Assembly: GCF_014635305.1 (NCBI RefSeq)
Contig: NZ_BMCS01000002.1
Location: forward strand, 682,001 to 746,000
Length of the DNA stretch: 64,000 bases
Direction: 5' to 3'
Source of the DNA: Williamsia phyllosphaerae
GTDB lineage: Bacteria > Actinomycetota > Actinomycetes > Mycobacteriales > Mycobacteriaceae
The notes below the pieces were generated by a model. That model saw nothing but the letters and a program-made list of their open reading frames with translations. It did not search any database and had not been told where the DNA came from. The position numbers and the translations under genes were made by a program. Shown in pieces: positions 33,837-43,953 of the stretch. Position 1 is the first letter of the stretch. Every line of letters begins with the position of its first letter.

Positions 33837-35675
33837 TCAGACGGTTTCGAGCTCCCACCCTCCGGACCCCGTGAGCTCGAGACGGCGATCGTGGTGCTGG
33901 TCGATGGTGCTGCGGTGCCCGATGGAGAACACGATGCACTCGGGGACCTCGGTCTTGACCAGGTTGTACAGCGTGTACTCGAGCCCCTCGTCGACCGCCG
34001 AGGTCGCCTCGTCGAGGAACACCGCCGCCGGCCGCAGCAGCAGGATGCGTGCGAAGGCGATGCGCTGCTGCTCACCCGGCGACAGGATCTTCGACCAGTC
34101 CTCGAGGTCGTCGAGCCGACTCACCAGGTGGCCCAGCATCACCTTCTCCAACGCCGCGGAGATCCTCTCGTCGTCGACCTCCTCGACGGTCGCCGGGTAC
34201 GCCACCGCGACCCGCAGGATGCCCAGGGGGATGTACGGCATCTGCGACAGGAACAACGTGCGCGACCCGTCCGGCCGGTCGATGTCGCCGTCGGCATAGG
34301 GCCACATCTCCGCGAGCGCGCGCAGCAGCGTGGTCTTGCCGGCACCTGAATTCCCCTTCACGACAACCGACTCCCCCCGTTCGAGACGGAGACTGAGGTT
34401 GTCGATGAGGCGTACGCCGGTCGGTGTCGAGACCCCGACCTTGTGCAGCGAGATCGTCTCATCCTCCCCGGCACCCACCTGCGGGAGCGCCCGTGACTTC
34501 TCGTCGGCGTCCATCAGCCCGTCGAGTCGGATGAGGGCCGCGCGATAGCCGGCGAAGGTGTCGTAGGCCTCGCGGAAGAACGACAGCGAGTCGTGGACCG
34601 AGGTGAAGGCCGACGACGTCTGGGTCAGGTCGCCCAGGCTCAGCGAACCGTTGAAGAACCGCGGGGCCTGGATCAGGAAGGCGAACACCGCGGAGATCTG
34701 ACTGACGATGAGGTTCCAACCACTGAAGAGCAGGGTCCGGTTGACCAGCCGCCAGTAGTTCGCGATCACCCCGGCGAATCGGAAGAGCAACCCGTGTCGC
34801 TCAACGGTTTCCCCGCGGTAGAACGCGACGTTCTCCGCGCCGTCGCGGACGCGGACGAGCGCATAACGGAAGGTGGCGTTGAACGCCTCGTTGAGGAAGT
34901 TGAGCTTGATCAGCGGGCGACCGATCCAGAACGCGATCACCGTCGACACCAGGACGTAGGTGTAGACCAACCACACCAGCGCGTGCGGGATCGTGACCCC
35001 GAAGATGTCGAGTGGCCCGGACAGCTCCCACAGGATCTGGGTGAACGCGATGATCGAGGCGATCGACGACACCGCGCCCAGCGACAACGTCCGGGTGATC
35101 TGCACGTAGTCGGTGATGTCGGCCTGGATTCGCTGGTCGGGGTTGTCGATGGTGTTGTCGATGAAACGGTTGCGGTAGTAGGCGCGACCCTTGAGCCAGT
35201 CGGTGATGACGTGATCGGTCTGCCAGAGCCGCCAACGGATGTCGAAGGCCTGTCCGAGGTAGTAGACCGACAGCCCACGGACCACGGACACCGTCGCGAG
35301 CACACTGAACACCAGGATCGAGTTCCAGAACGCGTCCTTGCCGGTCTGCGCGATCGCGGAGTCACCCTGTGCGGCCCCCTCGGCGAAGGTCTGCAGACCG
35401 GTGAACAACTGATTGCCCTGATAGGACAGCAGGACGTTCAGACGGACCGAGGCCAGCGTCAGCAGCAGCAAACCCACGAACATGACCCACGTCGTCACGC
35501 CCTGACGGCCGGTGAAGTTCCCACGACCGAGTCGCCAGAACTGTCGGCCCCAGACCGTGAACCTCGCGAGCAGGAACGCGACCAGCAGGAATGCCACCGC
35601 GGAGATACCGAAAGCCCGCGCGAGCCACCAGAGCGACTCGACCAGCTCATGACTCCAGTCCCTGGTTGCCGTCAC
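33837..35675 (-). CDS. bacA: SbmA/BacA-like ABC transporter, Rv1819c type
   Basis: This 612-residue protein joins an ABC_membrane_2/SbmA-type membrane domain ([56 protein letters not shown]) to an ATPase ([29 protein letters not shown]). M. tuberculosis Rv1819c has the same plan and imports cobalamin and antimicrobial peptides. I chose GTG at 35675, which has GAGGGAG nine bases upstream; earlier GTG/TTG codons lack a site. An inverted repeat near the likely promoter (35717-35741) suggests regulation. Confidence 0.9.
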   Translation of the reverse strand: MTATRDWSHELVESLWWLARAFGISAVAFLLVAFLLARFTVWGRQFWRLGRGNFTGRQGVTTWVMFVGLLLLTLASVRLNVLLSYQGNQLFTGLQTFAEGAAQGDSAIAQTGKDAFWNSILVFSVLATVSVVRGLSVYYLGQAFDIRWRLWQTDHVITDWLKGRAYYRNRFIDNTIDNPDQRIQADITDYVQITRTLSLGAVSSIASIIAFTQILWELSGPLDIFGVTIPHALVWLVYTYVLVSTVIAFWIGRPLIKLNFLNEAFNATFRYALVRVRDGAENVAFYRGETVERHGLLFRFAGVIANYWRLVNRTLLFSGWNLIVSQISAVFAFLIQAPRFFNGSLSLGDLTQTSSAFTSVHDSLSFFREAYDTFAGYRAALIRLDGLMDADEKSRALPQVGAGEDETISLHKVGVSTPTGVRLIDNLSLRLERGESVVVKGNSGAGKTTLLRALAEMWPYADGDIDRPDGSRTLFLSQMPYIPLGILRVAVAYPATVEEVDDERISAALEKVMLGHLVSRLDDLEDWSKILSPGEQQRIAFARILLLRPAAVFLDEATSAVDEGLEYTLYNLVKTEVPECIVFSIGHRSTIDQHHDRRLELTGSGGWELETV

Positions 35676-35716
35676 GGCGTGGACTCCCTCGATCACGCAG
35701 TCAAGCTGCAACACCA

Positions 35717-35741
35717 ACAGGTTGGGCGAACAATAACCTGT
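35717..35741. promoter_or_regulatory. Inverted repeat upstream of bacA
   Basis: ACAGGTT (35717-35723) and AACCTGT (35735-35741) form a perfect 7-bp inverted repeat with an 11-base centre. On the minus strand the centre holds a TTATTG hexamer that could be the bacA -10. It may be an operator; no T tract supports a terminator. Confidence 0.4.
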
Positions 35742-35820
35742 CGCAGCCGGATTCGCGCGGAATGCCCGAAGGGTAGAACCGCGAATTGTTAGCGGAGAGA
35801 ACGGTTTAGCTCTGGATCGC

Positions 35821-37086
35821 TCAGCCGATGCCGGTGACGGTGAGGAAGATCAGTGCGATGTTGAGCAGCACCACGACCACCGAGATCGCGATCGCGACGA
35901 CCCGTAGCGGGGCGGCATCGGTGAACTCCCCCATGATCTCGCGATCGCGGGTGAGGCGGCCGAGCGGAATGATCGCGAACGGGATGCCGAAGCTCAGCAC
36001 CACCTGGCTGATGACCAGCGCCCAGGTGGGGTCGACCCCGCTGCCGAGGACCACCAGCGCCGGGATCAGCGTGACGAGTCGCCGCACGAACATCGGGACG
36101 CGAATCTTCAGCAGTCCCTGCATGATCGACGCGCCGGCATAACAACCGACCGACGTCGAGGCGAGTCCGGAGGCGAGGAGTCCGACAGCGAACACCGTCG
36201 CCATCACCGGACCCATCGCGTCGCCGACCGCCCGCTGCGCACCCTCGATGGTGTCGGTGCCGTCCTTGCCCTGCAGGTTCTGCGCCGCGAGCAACAGCAG
36301 AGCGATGTTGACCGCACCGGCGATCACCAACGCCACCAGCACATCCCACCGGGTGGCCTTGACGAGTCGGCGACGACGGGCGACGCTCGGGCTGAACCCG
36401 TGACGGTCGACGACCAGCGCGGAGTGGAGATAGATGGCGTGGGGCATGACCGTGGCGCCGAGCATGCTGGTCGCCAGCAGCACGGTGTCGGTGCCCTGCA
36501 GCCGGGGGACGAGTCCACCGAGGACGTTGCCCGCCGACGGCGGGTTGACCACGAGCCCGGCGAGGAACCCGACCACGATGATCAGCAGCAGTCCGGCGAT
36601 GATCGATTCGAAGGTGCGCTGGCGGTTGCGGGACTGAAAGGTCAACAGCCCCATCGAGATGACGCCCACGATCACCCCGCCGAGAAGCAGCGGGAGGTCG
36701 AACAGCAGGTGCAGCGCGATGGCGCCACCGATGACCTCGGCGATGTCGGTTGCGGCGGCGACGATCTCGGCCTGCGCCCAGAACGCGAGCCGATGCTTGC
36801 GCTTGAGACGCGACCCGATCAGCGACGGCAGCGTCTTGCCAGTGACGATGCCGAGCTTGGCCGACTGGTACTGGATGACCACCGCCATCGCGCAGGCCAT
36901 CACCAGCACCCAGACCAGCAGGAAGCCGTAGCGGGCGCCCGCGGTGATGTTGGCCGCGACGTTGCCCGGGTCGACGTAGGCGATGGCGGCGACGAACGCC
37001 GGCCCCAGGAGCGCCACACCGGCGAGCCGTCGCGCCGGTCGGCCGGGCTTCTCGCCGGTCTCGGGTGCCACGGGAGGAGCTGCCAT
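35821..37086 (-). CDS. mntH: Nramp-family manganese/divalent metal transporter
   Basis: This 421-residue protein has about 11 helices. It carries the metal-binding DPGN motif in AAIAYVDPGNVAAN (helix 1) and the MPH motif in TVMPHAIYLHSAL (helix 6), which together coordinate Mn2+ or Fe2+ during proton-coupled import. The ATG at 37086 begins a short Pro-rich cytoplasmic tail. A DtxR/MntR-type palindrome lies 61-74 bases upstream next to an AT-rich -10, so manganese-dependent repression is likely. Confidence 0.94.
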   Translation of the reverse strand: MAAPPVAPETGEKPGRPARRLAGVALLGPAFVAAIAYVDPGNVAANITAGARYGFLLVWVLVMACAMAVVIQYQSAKLGIVTGKTLPSLIGSRLKRKHRLAFWAQAEIVAAATDIAEVIGGAIALHLLFDLPLLLGGVIVGVISMGLLTFQSRNRQRTFESIIAGLLLIIVVGFLAGLVVNPPSAGNVLGGLVPRLQGTDTVLLATSMLGATVMPHAIYLHSALVVDRHGFSPSVARRRRLVKATRWDVLVALVIAGAVNIALLLLAAQNLQGKDGTDTIEGAQRAVGDAMGPVMATVFAVGLLASGLASTSVGCYAGASIMQGLLKIRVPMFVRRLVTLIPALVVLGSGVDPTWALVISQVVLSFGIPFAIIPLGRLTRDREIMGEFTDAAPLRVVAIAISVVVVLLNIALIFLTVTGIG

Positions 37087-37130
37087 CCGAACAATCTCGC
37101 ATACCGGCCGAGATTCTTCAACTCGGGCGA

Positions 37131-37160
37131 ATATTATTCTTCGGTGAGCCTAACTTGGCT
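37131..37160 (-). promoter_or_regulatory. mntH promoter with DtxR/MntR-type operator
   Basis: On the minus strand TAATAT (37131-37136) is a good -10. Just upstream, AGCCTAACTTGGCT (37147-37160, plus-strand reading) is a dyad with AGCC/GGCT arms and a TAAC core like the GCCTAACC half-sites of DtxR-family repressors. Bound repressor would cover the -35 region. Confidence 0.6.
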
Positions 37161-37167
37161 GCTCAGA

Positions 37168-38595
37168 TCACTTACCGGAGACCTGTCCGTAGCGACGCAG
37201 GGCCTCTTCACGTTCGGCTTTGTGGTCGACCATGGGCTCGGGGTAGTCCGAGGGCCGACCGTCCTTCAGCTCGTGGACCGCCTTGCCCTCCACGTCGGCG
37301 AGTTCGGGCACCCAGCGTCGGACGTAGTCGCCGCTCGGGTCGAACTTCAGTCCCTGGGTGGTCGGGTTGAACACCCGGAAATACGGGGACGCGTCGGTTC
37401 CGCAACCCGCGGTCCACTGCCACCCGTGCTGGTTGCTGGCGAGGTCACCGTCGATGAGCTGGTCGAGGAACCACCGGGCGCCCCACTGCCACGGCACGTG
37501 CAGATCCTTGACGAGAAACGACGCGACGATCATGCGGACGCGGTTGTGCATGAACCCCGACCCGGAGAGCTGCCGCATGCCCGCGTCGACGATCGGGAAG
37601 CCGGTCTTTCCCGCTTTCCAGGCGTCGAAGGCCTCGTGGGCGGCCTTGTCCTCGTCGACCTCGATGGCGTCGAAGCTGCGGTTCCAGTTGTGCCACGCGC
37701 TGTGCGGCCACTCACGCAGCACCGATGCGTAGAAGTCACGGAAGCAGAGCTCACGCAGGTACGCCGTCGCCCCGTCCTTGTGGTCGCTGTCCTTCTCCAG
37801 TTCGGTGAGGTCGGCGAGCATGGTGCGCGGATGGATGTTGCCGAACTTCAGGTAGGCCGACATCCGGCTGCTGGCATCGAGATCGGGTCGGTCGCGGGCG
37901 TCGTCGTAGTCCTCCACCGAGTGCTGGGAGTAGTCCCCGGCGCCCTGACGGAACTGCTTCCACCGTTTCTGCGCTGCGTCCTCACCCGCCGGGATCGACA
38001 GCTCGACGTCGACGTCGGGGATGTCGACGGCGTGCACGTCCGACGATCCGGTACCCACGACGTCCTTCGGGTCGATCCAGTCCGCCGACTTCGCGCCCGA
38101 CCGCGCCGGGGAGTGCCAGCCGTGCTCGCGCCAGGCGCGGAAATAGGGGGTGAACACCTTGTACGGCTCGCCATCGTTCTTGGTGACCCGCCCCGGGGTG
38201 ACCGCGAACGACGACCCCGTCGAATGCAGTTCGATGTCACCGCCCTTGATGCCACTGAGTGCCTCCTCGACCCGTGCGTCGCGGGCGACGCCGTAGGGGG
38301 CGTGGTCGGCCGAGATGTGCACCGAGTTCGCGTCGATGGCCTTGGCGATCTTCGGGATCTGGTTCTCCGGCTTGCCCCGCACCACCAGCAGCCGCCCGTC
38401 GAGCTTCTCGTCGAGTCCGCGCAGCGAGTCGTAGAGGAATTTCAGCCGCCGGTCGCCTGCGGTCTTGACCAGCCACGGATCGAGGACGAAGCAGGCGAGC
38501 ACGCGGTCGGCGGCATCGGCCGCGGCGAGCAGGGACGGCAGGTCGGACAGACGCAGGTCGCGTCGAAACCAGAGCAGCGATGTGGAGGAACTCAT
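37168..38595 (-). CDS. phr: Classical deoxyribodipyrimidine photolyase
   Basis: This 475-residue enzyme has the standard order: alpha/beta antenna domain ([17 protein letters not shown], then [12 protein letters not shown]) followed by the helical FAD domain ([84 protein letters not shown]). It repairs cyclobutane pyrimidine dimers with blue light. ATG at 38595 begins the conserved N-terminus. It is divergent from prrA. It serves as an internal reference for the reversed-domain protein at 3989-5242. Confidence 0.95.
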   Translation of the reverse strand: MSSSTSLLWFRRDLRLSDLPSLLAAADAADRVLACFVLDPWLVKTAGDRRLKFLYDSLRGLDEKLDGRLLVVRGKPENQIPKIAKAIDANSVHISADHAPYGVARDARVEEALSGIKGGDIELHSTGSSFAVTPGRVTKNDGEPYKVFTPYFRAWREHGWHSPARSGAKSADWIDPKDVVGTGSSDVHAVDIPDVDVELSIPAGEDAAQKRWKQFRQGAGDYSQHSVEDYDDARDRPDLDASSRMSAYLKFGNIHPRTMLADLTELEKDSDHKDGATAYLRELCFRDFYASVLREWPHSAWHNWNRSFDAIEVDEDKAAHEAFDAWKAGKTGFPIVDAGMRQLSGSGFMHNRVRMIVASFLVKDLHVPWQWGARWFLDQLIDGDLASNQHGWQWTAGCGTDASPYFRVFNPTTQGLKFDPSGDYVRRWVPELADVEGKAVHELKDGRPSDYPEPMVDHKAEREEALRRYGQVSGK

Positions 38596-38665
38596 GCATC
38601 CATCCTGCCTGGCGCCTCGCCGCACGCCGTCACCATCGGCGGATCGGACGACTCCCCCAGGCACA

Positions 38666-39415
38666 ATGGGGGCCATGACCGAACCGATCGCAGCGTCCGA
38701 GCGCGGGAACGACGTCAGCGTCCTCGTGGTCGACGACGATCCCGACGTGCTGAACTCGCTGGAACGCGGCCTGCGCCTGGCCGGGTTCGACGTCAGCACC
38801 GCCACCGGTGGCGCGGAGGCCCTGCGGTCGATGACGCAGCGACGCCCCGCCCTGCTGATCCTGGACATGAACATGCCCGGCCTCGACGGCGTCGGCGTCG
38901 TCACCGCGCTGCGCGCCCTCGGCGACGACATCCCGGTGTGCGTACTCTCCGCCCGGACCTCGGTCGACGACCGTATCGCCGGCCTCGAGGCCGGCGCCGA
39001 CGACTACCTGACCAAGCCGTTCGACCTCGGTGAGCTGATCGCCCGCATCAAGGCGCTGCTCCGCCGCCGACCGTCCCCGGCGCCGGAGACGGGCCGACCC
39101 GACAGTCCCGACGACCATCTCGTCTTCGATCACCTCCGCGTCGACATCCCGTCCCGGCTCGTCCACAGCGGTGAGCACGCCGTCGACCTCACCCGCCGAG
39201 AGTTCGAGCTGCTCGTGGTCCTCGCCGAACACCCCGGGATGGTGCTGAGCCGAACACAGTTGCTCAGCCAGGTCTGGGGTTACGACTTCGCCGCCGACAC
39301 CAACGTCGTCGACGTGTTCATCGGCTACCTGCGACGCAAGTTGGAGGCGAACGATCAACCCCGCATCATCCAGACGGTGCGGGGGGTCGGATTCGTCCTC
39401 CGGAGATCGGCGTGA
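38666..39415 (+). CDS. prrA: PrrA-type response regulator
   Basis: This 249-residue OmpR/PhoB-class regulator has a receiver domain with [23 protein letters not shown], the phospho-acceptor Asp in [11 protein letters not shown] and Lys in YLTKPFDL. A winged-helix domain follows, ending [26 protein letters not shown], which is almost the M. tuberculosis PrrA sequence as I recall it. PrrA is essential in M. tuberculosis and tied to nitrogen and respiratory stress. ATG at 38666 is taken by analogy with that protein; ATG at 38675 is in frame and also possible. The kinase follows after four bases. Confidence 0.92.
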   Translation: MGAMTEPIAASERGNDVSVLVVDDDPDVLNSLERGLRLAGFDVSTATGGAEALRSMTQRRPALLILDMNMPGLDGVGVVTALRALGDDIPVCVLSARTSVDDRIAGLEAGADDYLTKPFDLGELIARIKALLRRRPSPAPETGRPDSPDDHLVFDHLRVDIPSRLVHSGEHAVDLTRREFELLVVLAEHPGMVLSRTQLLSQVWGYDFAADTNVVDVFIGYLRRKLEANDQPRIIQTVRGVGFVLRRSA

Positions 39416-39419
39416 GGTC

Positions 39420-40787
39420 GTGATCGGCGTGCGCAGGCGGCGACGGTCCCCCTCTCTGCGCACCCGTGTCACGGTGGCCGCCGCCCTGGTCACCGTCATC
39501 ATCGTCGGCCTCGTGGGTGCGGTCGCCTGGACCCAGGTCCGCACGAGCGGCTATCGCGAACTCGACGCGCGCGTCGACACCCTCTCGGCGGCCATGCAAC
39601 CCAGCCTCTCCAACCCCAACTCGACCACCATCGCCGACAACGTCGCCTCCGGATCCCTCGCGACCACCCGGGTCGGCGCACTGGCCCTGTTCAGCACGCC
39701 GACACAGATCCCACAGCAGGACGTCGGCATCCGTGACACGACGATCAACAACACGAAGTACCGAGTCAAAACCGTGTCGGTACTGGACAGTTCGATCCTC
39801 AATGGTGGAGCGAACATCTCGGTGGCCGTACCCCTCAAACCCACCCTGGACCGGATCGACGGACTCCGACGCGGCCTGCTGCTGATCGGGTTGGCCGCGG
39901 TCGTGGCCTCGGCCGTACTCGCCTGGCTGCTCGGCGGATTGGCCATCCGCCCGTTGCGCCGACTCGCCAAACACACCGAGGCGTTGCCCGTCGACGCCGG
40001 ACCCGCGGACCCCGAACGCGCTGCACTGCACACCGTTCGCGGCGCGCGTGAGGCCGAGGAGATCGCCGCGGCGATGAACTCGCTGCTCGGGCGGGTCGAC
40101 GACGAACGGGCCCGGACCCAGGAGGCGCTGACCACCGCACGCGACTTCGCGTCGGTCTCGGCGCACGAACTGCGAACCCCGTTGACCGCCATGCGCACCG
40201 ACCTCGAGGTCCTCGACACCTTCTCCCCCGACGCGGCGTCGCGCGCCGAGATCATCACCGACCTGCGCCGATCACACGGTCGGATCCTGGAAACGCTGGC
40301 GTCGCTGGAGAACCTGGCCCAGGGCGAGCTCGGCGGCCGCGACCGGGTGCGGATGGATGTCGTGGACATCCTCGACCGGGTCGCGACCGAGTCGGCCGCG
40401 CGCCTGCACGGTGTGACGATCTCGCTCGACGGCGACCAGTCGGTGCCGGCCGCGGTGGTCGAGACCGGGATCGCGATGGCGGTCCAGAACGCGGTGATCA
40501 ACGCCGTCCGGCACGGTCAGGCCACCGAGATCCGGTTGTCCGCCCATCCGCTCGACGCACACGGTGGTGCGGTCATCTGGGTCGACGACAACGGTCGGGG
40601 GATCCCACCGGCCGATCGGGCGCGGTTGTTCGGGCGCTTCGAACGTGGCACGACCACCGCCTCCGGGTCCGGCCTCGGACTGGCCCTGATCGCACAGCAG
40701 GCGACGCTGCATCGGGGCACCGCCGAGCTGTCCGACAGCCCCCTCGGCGGGACACGATTGGCGATCGGCATCGACACACCGACCTGA
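39420..40787 (+). CDS. prrB: PrrB-type sensor histidine kinase
   Basis: This 455-residue kinase has two membrane helices (residues about 15-37 and 158-178) around an extracytoplasmic domain, then a HAMP linker (IRPLRRLAKHTEALP). The phospho-acceptor His is in SVSAHELRTPLTAMR, and the ATPase domain has NAVINAVRHG, WVDDNGRGIP and GSGLGLALIAQQATLHRG. GTG at 39420 follows prrA by four bases. The sensor domain does not reveal the ligand. Confidence 0.93.
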   Translation: MIGVRRRRRSPSLRTRVTVAAALVTVIIVGLVGAVAWTQVRTSGYRELDARVDTLSAAMQPSLSNPNSTTIADNVASGSLATTRVGALALFSTPTQIPQQDVGIRDTTINNTKYRVKTVSVLDSSILNGGANISVAVPLKPTLDRIDGLRRGLLLIGLAAVVASAVLAWLLGGLAIRPLRRLAKHTEALPVDAGPADPERAALHTVRGAREAEEIAAAMNSLLGRVDDERARTQEALTTARDFASVSAHELRTPLTAMRTDLEVLDTFSPDAASRAEIITDLRRSHGRILETLASLENLAQGELGGRDRVRMDVVDILDRVATESAARLHGVTISLDGDQSVPAAVVETGIAMAVQNAVINAVRHGQATEIRLSAHPLDAHGGAVIWVDDNGRGIPPADRARLFGRFERGTTTASGSGLGLALIAQQATLHRGTAELSDSPLGGTRLAIGIDTPT

Positions 40788-40889
40788 CATGTCCGATTTT
40801 CGTCGCTACGGTGGATCTCGGGCCCGAGGTGCCGCTGCAGCCACGCCGGTGTCGCCCTCGATGAGCCCGTACCCCGCGAGGAGGCACAC

Positions 40890-41243
40890 ATGAGTTCGCG
40901 ATTCACACGTATCAAGTTGGGCGCCATCACCCTGGGGATCGGTGCGGCCGCGCTCGCCGTACCCGCGACCGCCTCGGCCGCTCCGCCCGCCACACCGGTG
41001 CCGGGCACCAATTGCACTCTGGGCCAGGTCGAGCGGTCGATCGACGCCAACGCCCCCGAGGTCGCGCGGTACCTGGACAACCCGCGCATCCGGGCCGAGT
41101 TCGAGCGGATCGTGACCCTGCCCGACGCCGCCCGCCGCGCCGAGGCCGAGCAGTATCTGAACCGCTACCCGCAGCTGCGCCAGTACCGCCCGGCCGTCGA
41201 GGCGCGCATCGGCGTCATCGAGAACACCTGCAGCCGCTTCTGA
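40890..41243 (+). CDS. Secreted hemophore-related protein
   Basis: This 117-residue exported protein has a signal peptide cut after TASA and a mature helical domain. It contains two cysteines, one at the start (TNCTLGQVERSI) and one near the end (ENTCSRF), expected to form a disulfide. The motif CTLGQVE, the YLDNP and YLNRYPQLRQYR segments and the size match the mycobacterial hemophore-related family. Such proteins bind heme outside the membrane and pass it to transporters. GAGGAGG lies before the ATG. No MmpL heme transporter is adjacent. Confidence 0.88.
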   Translation: MSSRFTRIKLGAITLGIGAAALAVPATASAAPPATPVPGTNCTLGQVERSIDANAPEVARYLDNPRIRAEFERIVTLPDAARRAEAEQYLNRYPQLRQYRPAVEARIGVIENTCSRF

Positions 41244-41249
41244 TTCAGG

Positions 41250-42194
41250 TCAGAGCAGCTTGCGGCCGAGTGAGGCCGCACCGACGATGCCCGCATCGTC
41301 ACCCAGCGCCGAGACCACGAACCTGCGGTCCGGGTTGGGTTGGAGAACCCATGGCGCGGTGGCGGTTTCGATCCGATCGGCCAGGTCCTGGCCGAGTTTC
41401 TCGGCGAGGCCGCCACCGACCACCACCAGATCGAGATCGAGGACGTTGAGCGTCGACCCGATCGCGACCCCGAGAGCGTCGATCGCGGTGTCGAACAACG
41501 ACACCGCCAGTTCGTCGCCGGAGTCGAGCGCCTTCTTCCACACCTTCGAGGTGATCTTGGTCTTGCCGAGCTCGTCACGGATGTCGAACAGGCTCGTGGT
41601 CCGGCCCGCCTCCACCATGTCCGCGGCCGCGGTCTCCATCGACCGACGGCCCGCGTAGGCCTCCACACACCCGCGCCGACCGCAGCCGCACAACGCGCCA
41701 CGTTCCTGGACCACCACGTGACCGATCTCGCCTGCGGCACCGCGGGATCCGTTGAACGGTTCACCGTCGATGATCAGTGCTCCACCGATGCCGGTGCCCA
41801 TCCAGAGACCCAGTACGTTGTCCGCGCCATCGGCCGCACCGGCGAGCCACTCGCCGAGCAGTCCGACGTTCGCGTCGTTGCCGAGTGCAACCGGGATGCC
41901 GAGCGCCTTGCCGAGTTCGTCACCGATCTCGACCTTGTCGTGCCAGTTGGAGAGATTGGGGACTGTCAGGACGTCGCCCTCGTGGACGACTCCTGGGATC
42001 CCGACACCGACCGCCCACGGGTCGGCGTCGAACGACGACACCAGTTCGGCGATCGTCGAGAGCACCGCATCCGGACCCTCGGTCGGGGTGTTCGCCTTCG
42101 CGCGGTCGACCACCCGATGGTGGGAATCGACCAGTCCGACCTCGATGTTGGTTCCCCCGACATCGACGCCGGCGACGAGATTCTTAGCCGACAC
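41250..42194 (-). CDS. ROK-family sugar kinase, probably glucokinase
   Basis: This 314-residue kinase has the ATP phosphate motif GVDVGGTNIEVGL, the catalytic Asp in ALGNDANVGLLGEW, the ROK zinc site GHVVVQERGALCGCGRRGCVEAYAG (an H, then CxCxxxxC) and the late LVVVGGGLAE. ROK enzymes with this zinc site phosphorylate glucose or N-acetylmannosamine; glucose is the default inference in this group. GTG at 42194 lies 11 bases inside the end of the FKBP gene, so the two are cotranscribed. Confidence 0.9.
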   Translation of the reverse strand: MSAKNLVAGVDVGGTNIEVGLVDSHHRVVDRAKANTPTEGPDAVLSTIAELVSSFDADPWAVGVGIPGVVHEGDVLTVPNLSNWHDKVEIGDELGKALGIPVALGNDANVGLLGEWLAGAADGADNVLGLWMGTGIGGALIIDGEPFNGSRGAAGEIGHVVVQERGALCGCGRRGCVEAYAGRRSMETAAADMVEAGRTTSLFDIRDELGKTKITSKVWKKALDSGDELAVSLFDTAIDALGVAIGSTLNVLDLDLVVVGGGLAEKLGQDLADRIETATAPWVLQPNPDRRFVVSALGDDAGIVGAASLGRKLL

Positions 42195-42558
42195 CGAGGA
42201 GATCGATCACGAACACCAGGGTCTTGCCGGACAGCCGGTGTCCGGCGCCCGCGGGGCCGTAGGCGAGCTCCGGCGGCACGGTGAGCTGACGACGACCGCC
42301 CACCTTCATGCCGGGGATACCCTCCTGCCAGCCCGGGATCAGACGATCGAGCGGGAAGTTCGCGGACTGGCCGCGGTCCCACGACGAGTCGAACTCCTCG
42401 CCGGTGTCGAACTCGACGCCGACGTAGTGCACGTCGACCAGTCCGTGGGCGATCGCCTCGTCGCCGTCACCGACGACGATGTCGGTGGCCACCAACTCGG
42501 TCGGAGCGGGGCCCTCCTGGAAATCGACGGTGGGCTTTTCTTCCTGGGGCTTACTCAA
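42184..42558 (-). CDS. FKBP-type peptidyl-prolyl isomerase
   Basis: This 124-residue FKBP domain carries VHYVGVEFDTGEEFDSSWDRGQSANFPL, LIPGWQEGIPGMKVGGRR, PPELAYGPAGAG and a VFVIDLL end, all hallmarks of small cytosolic actinobacterial FKBPs. It speeds proline cis-trans isomerisation in protein folding. The start is taken as TTG at 42558 with GGAG nine bases upstream; it begins one base before gltA ends, so the pair is tightly coupled. A gltA-FKBP pair is also known in Corynebacterium. No in-frame ATG precedes the domain. Confidence 0.88.
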   Translation of the reverse strand: MSKPQEEKPTVDFQEGPAPTELVATDIVVGDGDEAIAHGLVDVHYVGVEFDTGEEFDSSWDRGQSANFPLDRLIPGWQEGIPGMKVGGRRQLTVPPELAYGPAGAGHRLSGKTLVFVIDLLGVG

Positions 42559-42559
42559 C

Positions 42560-43879
42560 TCAACGGTCTCCCATAGCTGTGAAGTCGCGCTCGGTGTACC
42601 CGGTGTAGATCTGGCGCGGACGCCCGATCTTGGTACCGGGGTCGGCATTCATCTCCTGCCAGTGCGCGATCCAGCCCGGCAGACGGCCGAGCGCGAACAA
42701 CACGGTGAACATGCGCGTGGGGAATCCCATGGCGCGGTAGATGAGTCCGGTGTAGAAATCCACGTTCGGGTAGAGCTTGCGCTCGATGAAGTAGTCGTCG
42801 TGCAGGGCGACGTCCTCGAGACCCTTGGCGATGTCGAGCAGATCGTCGGTGACACCGAGGGTCTGCAGGATCGTGTCCGCGGTCTCCTTGACGATGGCCG
42901 CACGCGGGTCGTAGTTCTTGTAGACCCGGTGGCCGAATCCCATCAGCTTTACGCCGGCTTCCTTGTTCTTCACGCGGTTCATGAAGTCCTTGGTGTCGCC
43001 ACCGCCCGCCTTGATGTCGTCGAGCATCTCGAGCACGGCCTGGTTGGCGCCGCCGTGCAGCGGGCCCCAGAGTGCGTTGATGCCACCGGAGATCGAGGTG
43101 AACAGGTTGGCCTGCGACGAACCGACCAGCCGCACCGTCGACGTCGAGCAGTTCTGCTCGTGATCGGCGTGCAGGATGAACAGCATGTCGAGGGCCTTGA
43201 CGACCTCGGGGTCGACCTCGTACGGCTCGGCCGGGAAACCGAACGTCATCCGCAGGAAGTTCTCCACCAGGCTCAGCGAGTTGTCCGGGTAGAGGAACGG
43301 CTGGCCGGCCGACTTCTTGTACGCGTACGCCGCGATCGTCGGCAGCTTGGCCAGCAGACGGATCGTCGACAGCTCGACCTGCTCGGGATCCTTGGGATCG
43401 AGCGAGTCCTGGTAGTAGGCGCTCAGCGCGTTGACGGCGCTGGAGAGCACCGGCATCGGGTGGGCGTTGCGCGGGAAGCCGTCGAAGAACCGCTTGAGGT
43501 CCTCGTGCAGCAGGGTGTGCCGCTGGATCCGGTTGGTGAAGTCGTCGAGCTCACTCGGGGTCGGCAGCTCGCCGTAGATCAGCAGGTAGCTGACCTCGAT
43601 GAACGTCGACTGCTTGGCGAGCTGGTCGATCGGGTACCCGCGGTAGCGCAGGATGCCCGCGTCACCGTCGATGTAGGTGATCGCCGACTTGGTGGACGCG
43701 GTGTTGACGAAACCACCGTCGAAGGTCGTGAGCCCCGTCTCGGAGAGGAACTTCCCGAGAGCGACGCCGGAGCTGCCCTCGGTCGCCTCGACGATGGGGA
43801 GATCGAGCTCGCCACCCGGGTAGGTGAAACGTGCGGACTGGGCTGTCGAATCGTTGGACGACACTGCTTCGGCGGACAC
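42560..43879 (-). CDS. gltA: Citrate synthase (type II)
   Basis: This 439-residue enzyme condenses oxaloacetate and acetyl-CoA. The active-site residues are His in WGPLHGGANQ, His in MGFGHRVYKNYDPRA and Asp in YPNVDFYTG. The N-terminal beta-sheet domain (ARFTYPGGELDLPIVEATEG) marks the hexameric, NADH-sensitive type. GTG at 43879 is preceded by AAGGGG. It leads an operon with FKBP and the ROK kinase, and a 20-bp near-palindrome stands 31 bases upstream. A second citrate synthase lies 12 kb away. Confidence 0.96.
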   Translation of the reverse strand: MSAEAVSSNDSTAQSARFTYPGGELDLPIVEATEGSSGVALGKFLSETGLTTFDGGFVNTASTKSAITYIDGDAGILRYRGYPIDQLAKQSTFIEVSYLLIYGELPTPSELDDFTNRIQRHTLLHEDLKRFFDGFPRNAHPMPVLSSAVNALSAYYQDSLDPKDPEQVELSTIRLLAKLPTIAAYAYKKSAGQPFLYPDNSLSLVENFLRMTFGFPAEPYEVDPEVVKALDMLFILHADHEQNCSTSTVRLVGSSQANLFTSISGGINALWGPLHGGANQAVLEMLDDIKAGGGDTKDFMNRVKNKEAGVKLMGFGHRVYKNYDPRAAIVKETADTILQTLGVTDDLLDIAKGLEDVALHDDYFIERKLYPNVDFYTGLIYRAMGFPTRMFTVLFALGRLPGWIAHWQEMNADPGTKIGRPRQIYTGYTERDFTAMGDR

Positions 43880-43909
43880 TCGGGCCCCTTTTCGAATGGC
43901 TGGAACGGT

Positions 43910-43929
43910 CTTGTGAACCGGTTGACAAG
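43910..43929. promoter_or_regulatory. 20-bp near-palindrome upstream of gltA
   Basis: CTTGTGAACCGGTTGACAAG is a dyad in which nine of ten pairs match. It begins 31 bases before the GTG of gltA, in the 74-bp gap to the pfkB gene. It is long enough and placed for an operator of a dimeric regulator; I cannot assign which one. Confidence 0.65.
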
Positions 43930-43953
43930 GGTGTACTTAAGCCTGAGAACAAC

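Noticed and set aside
36400-39033. 877-residue open frame spanning mntH, the photolyase and prrA
   Set aside because: It crosses three recognised genes and two intergenic promoters; no family features.
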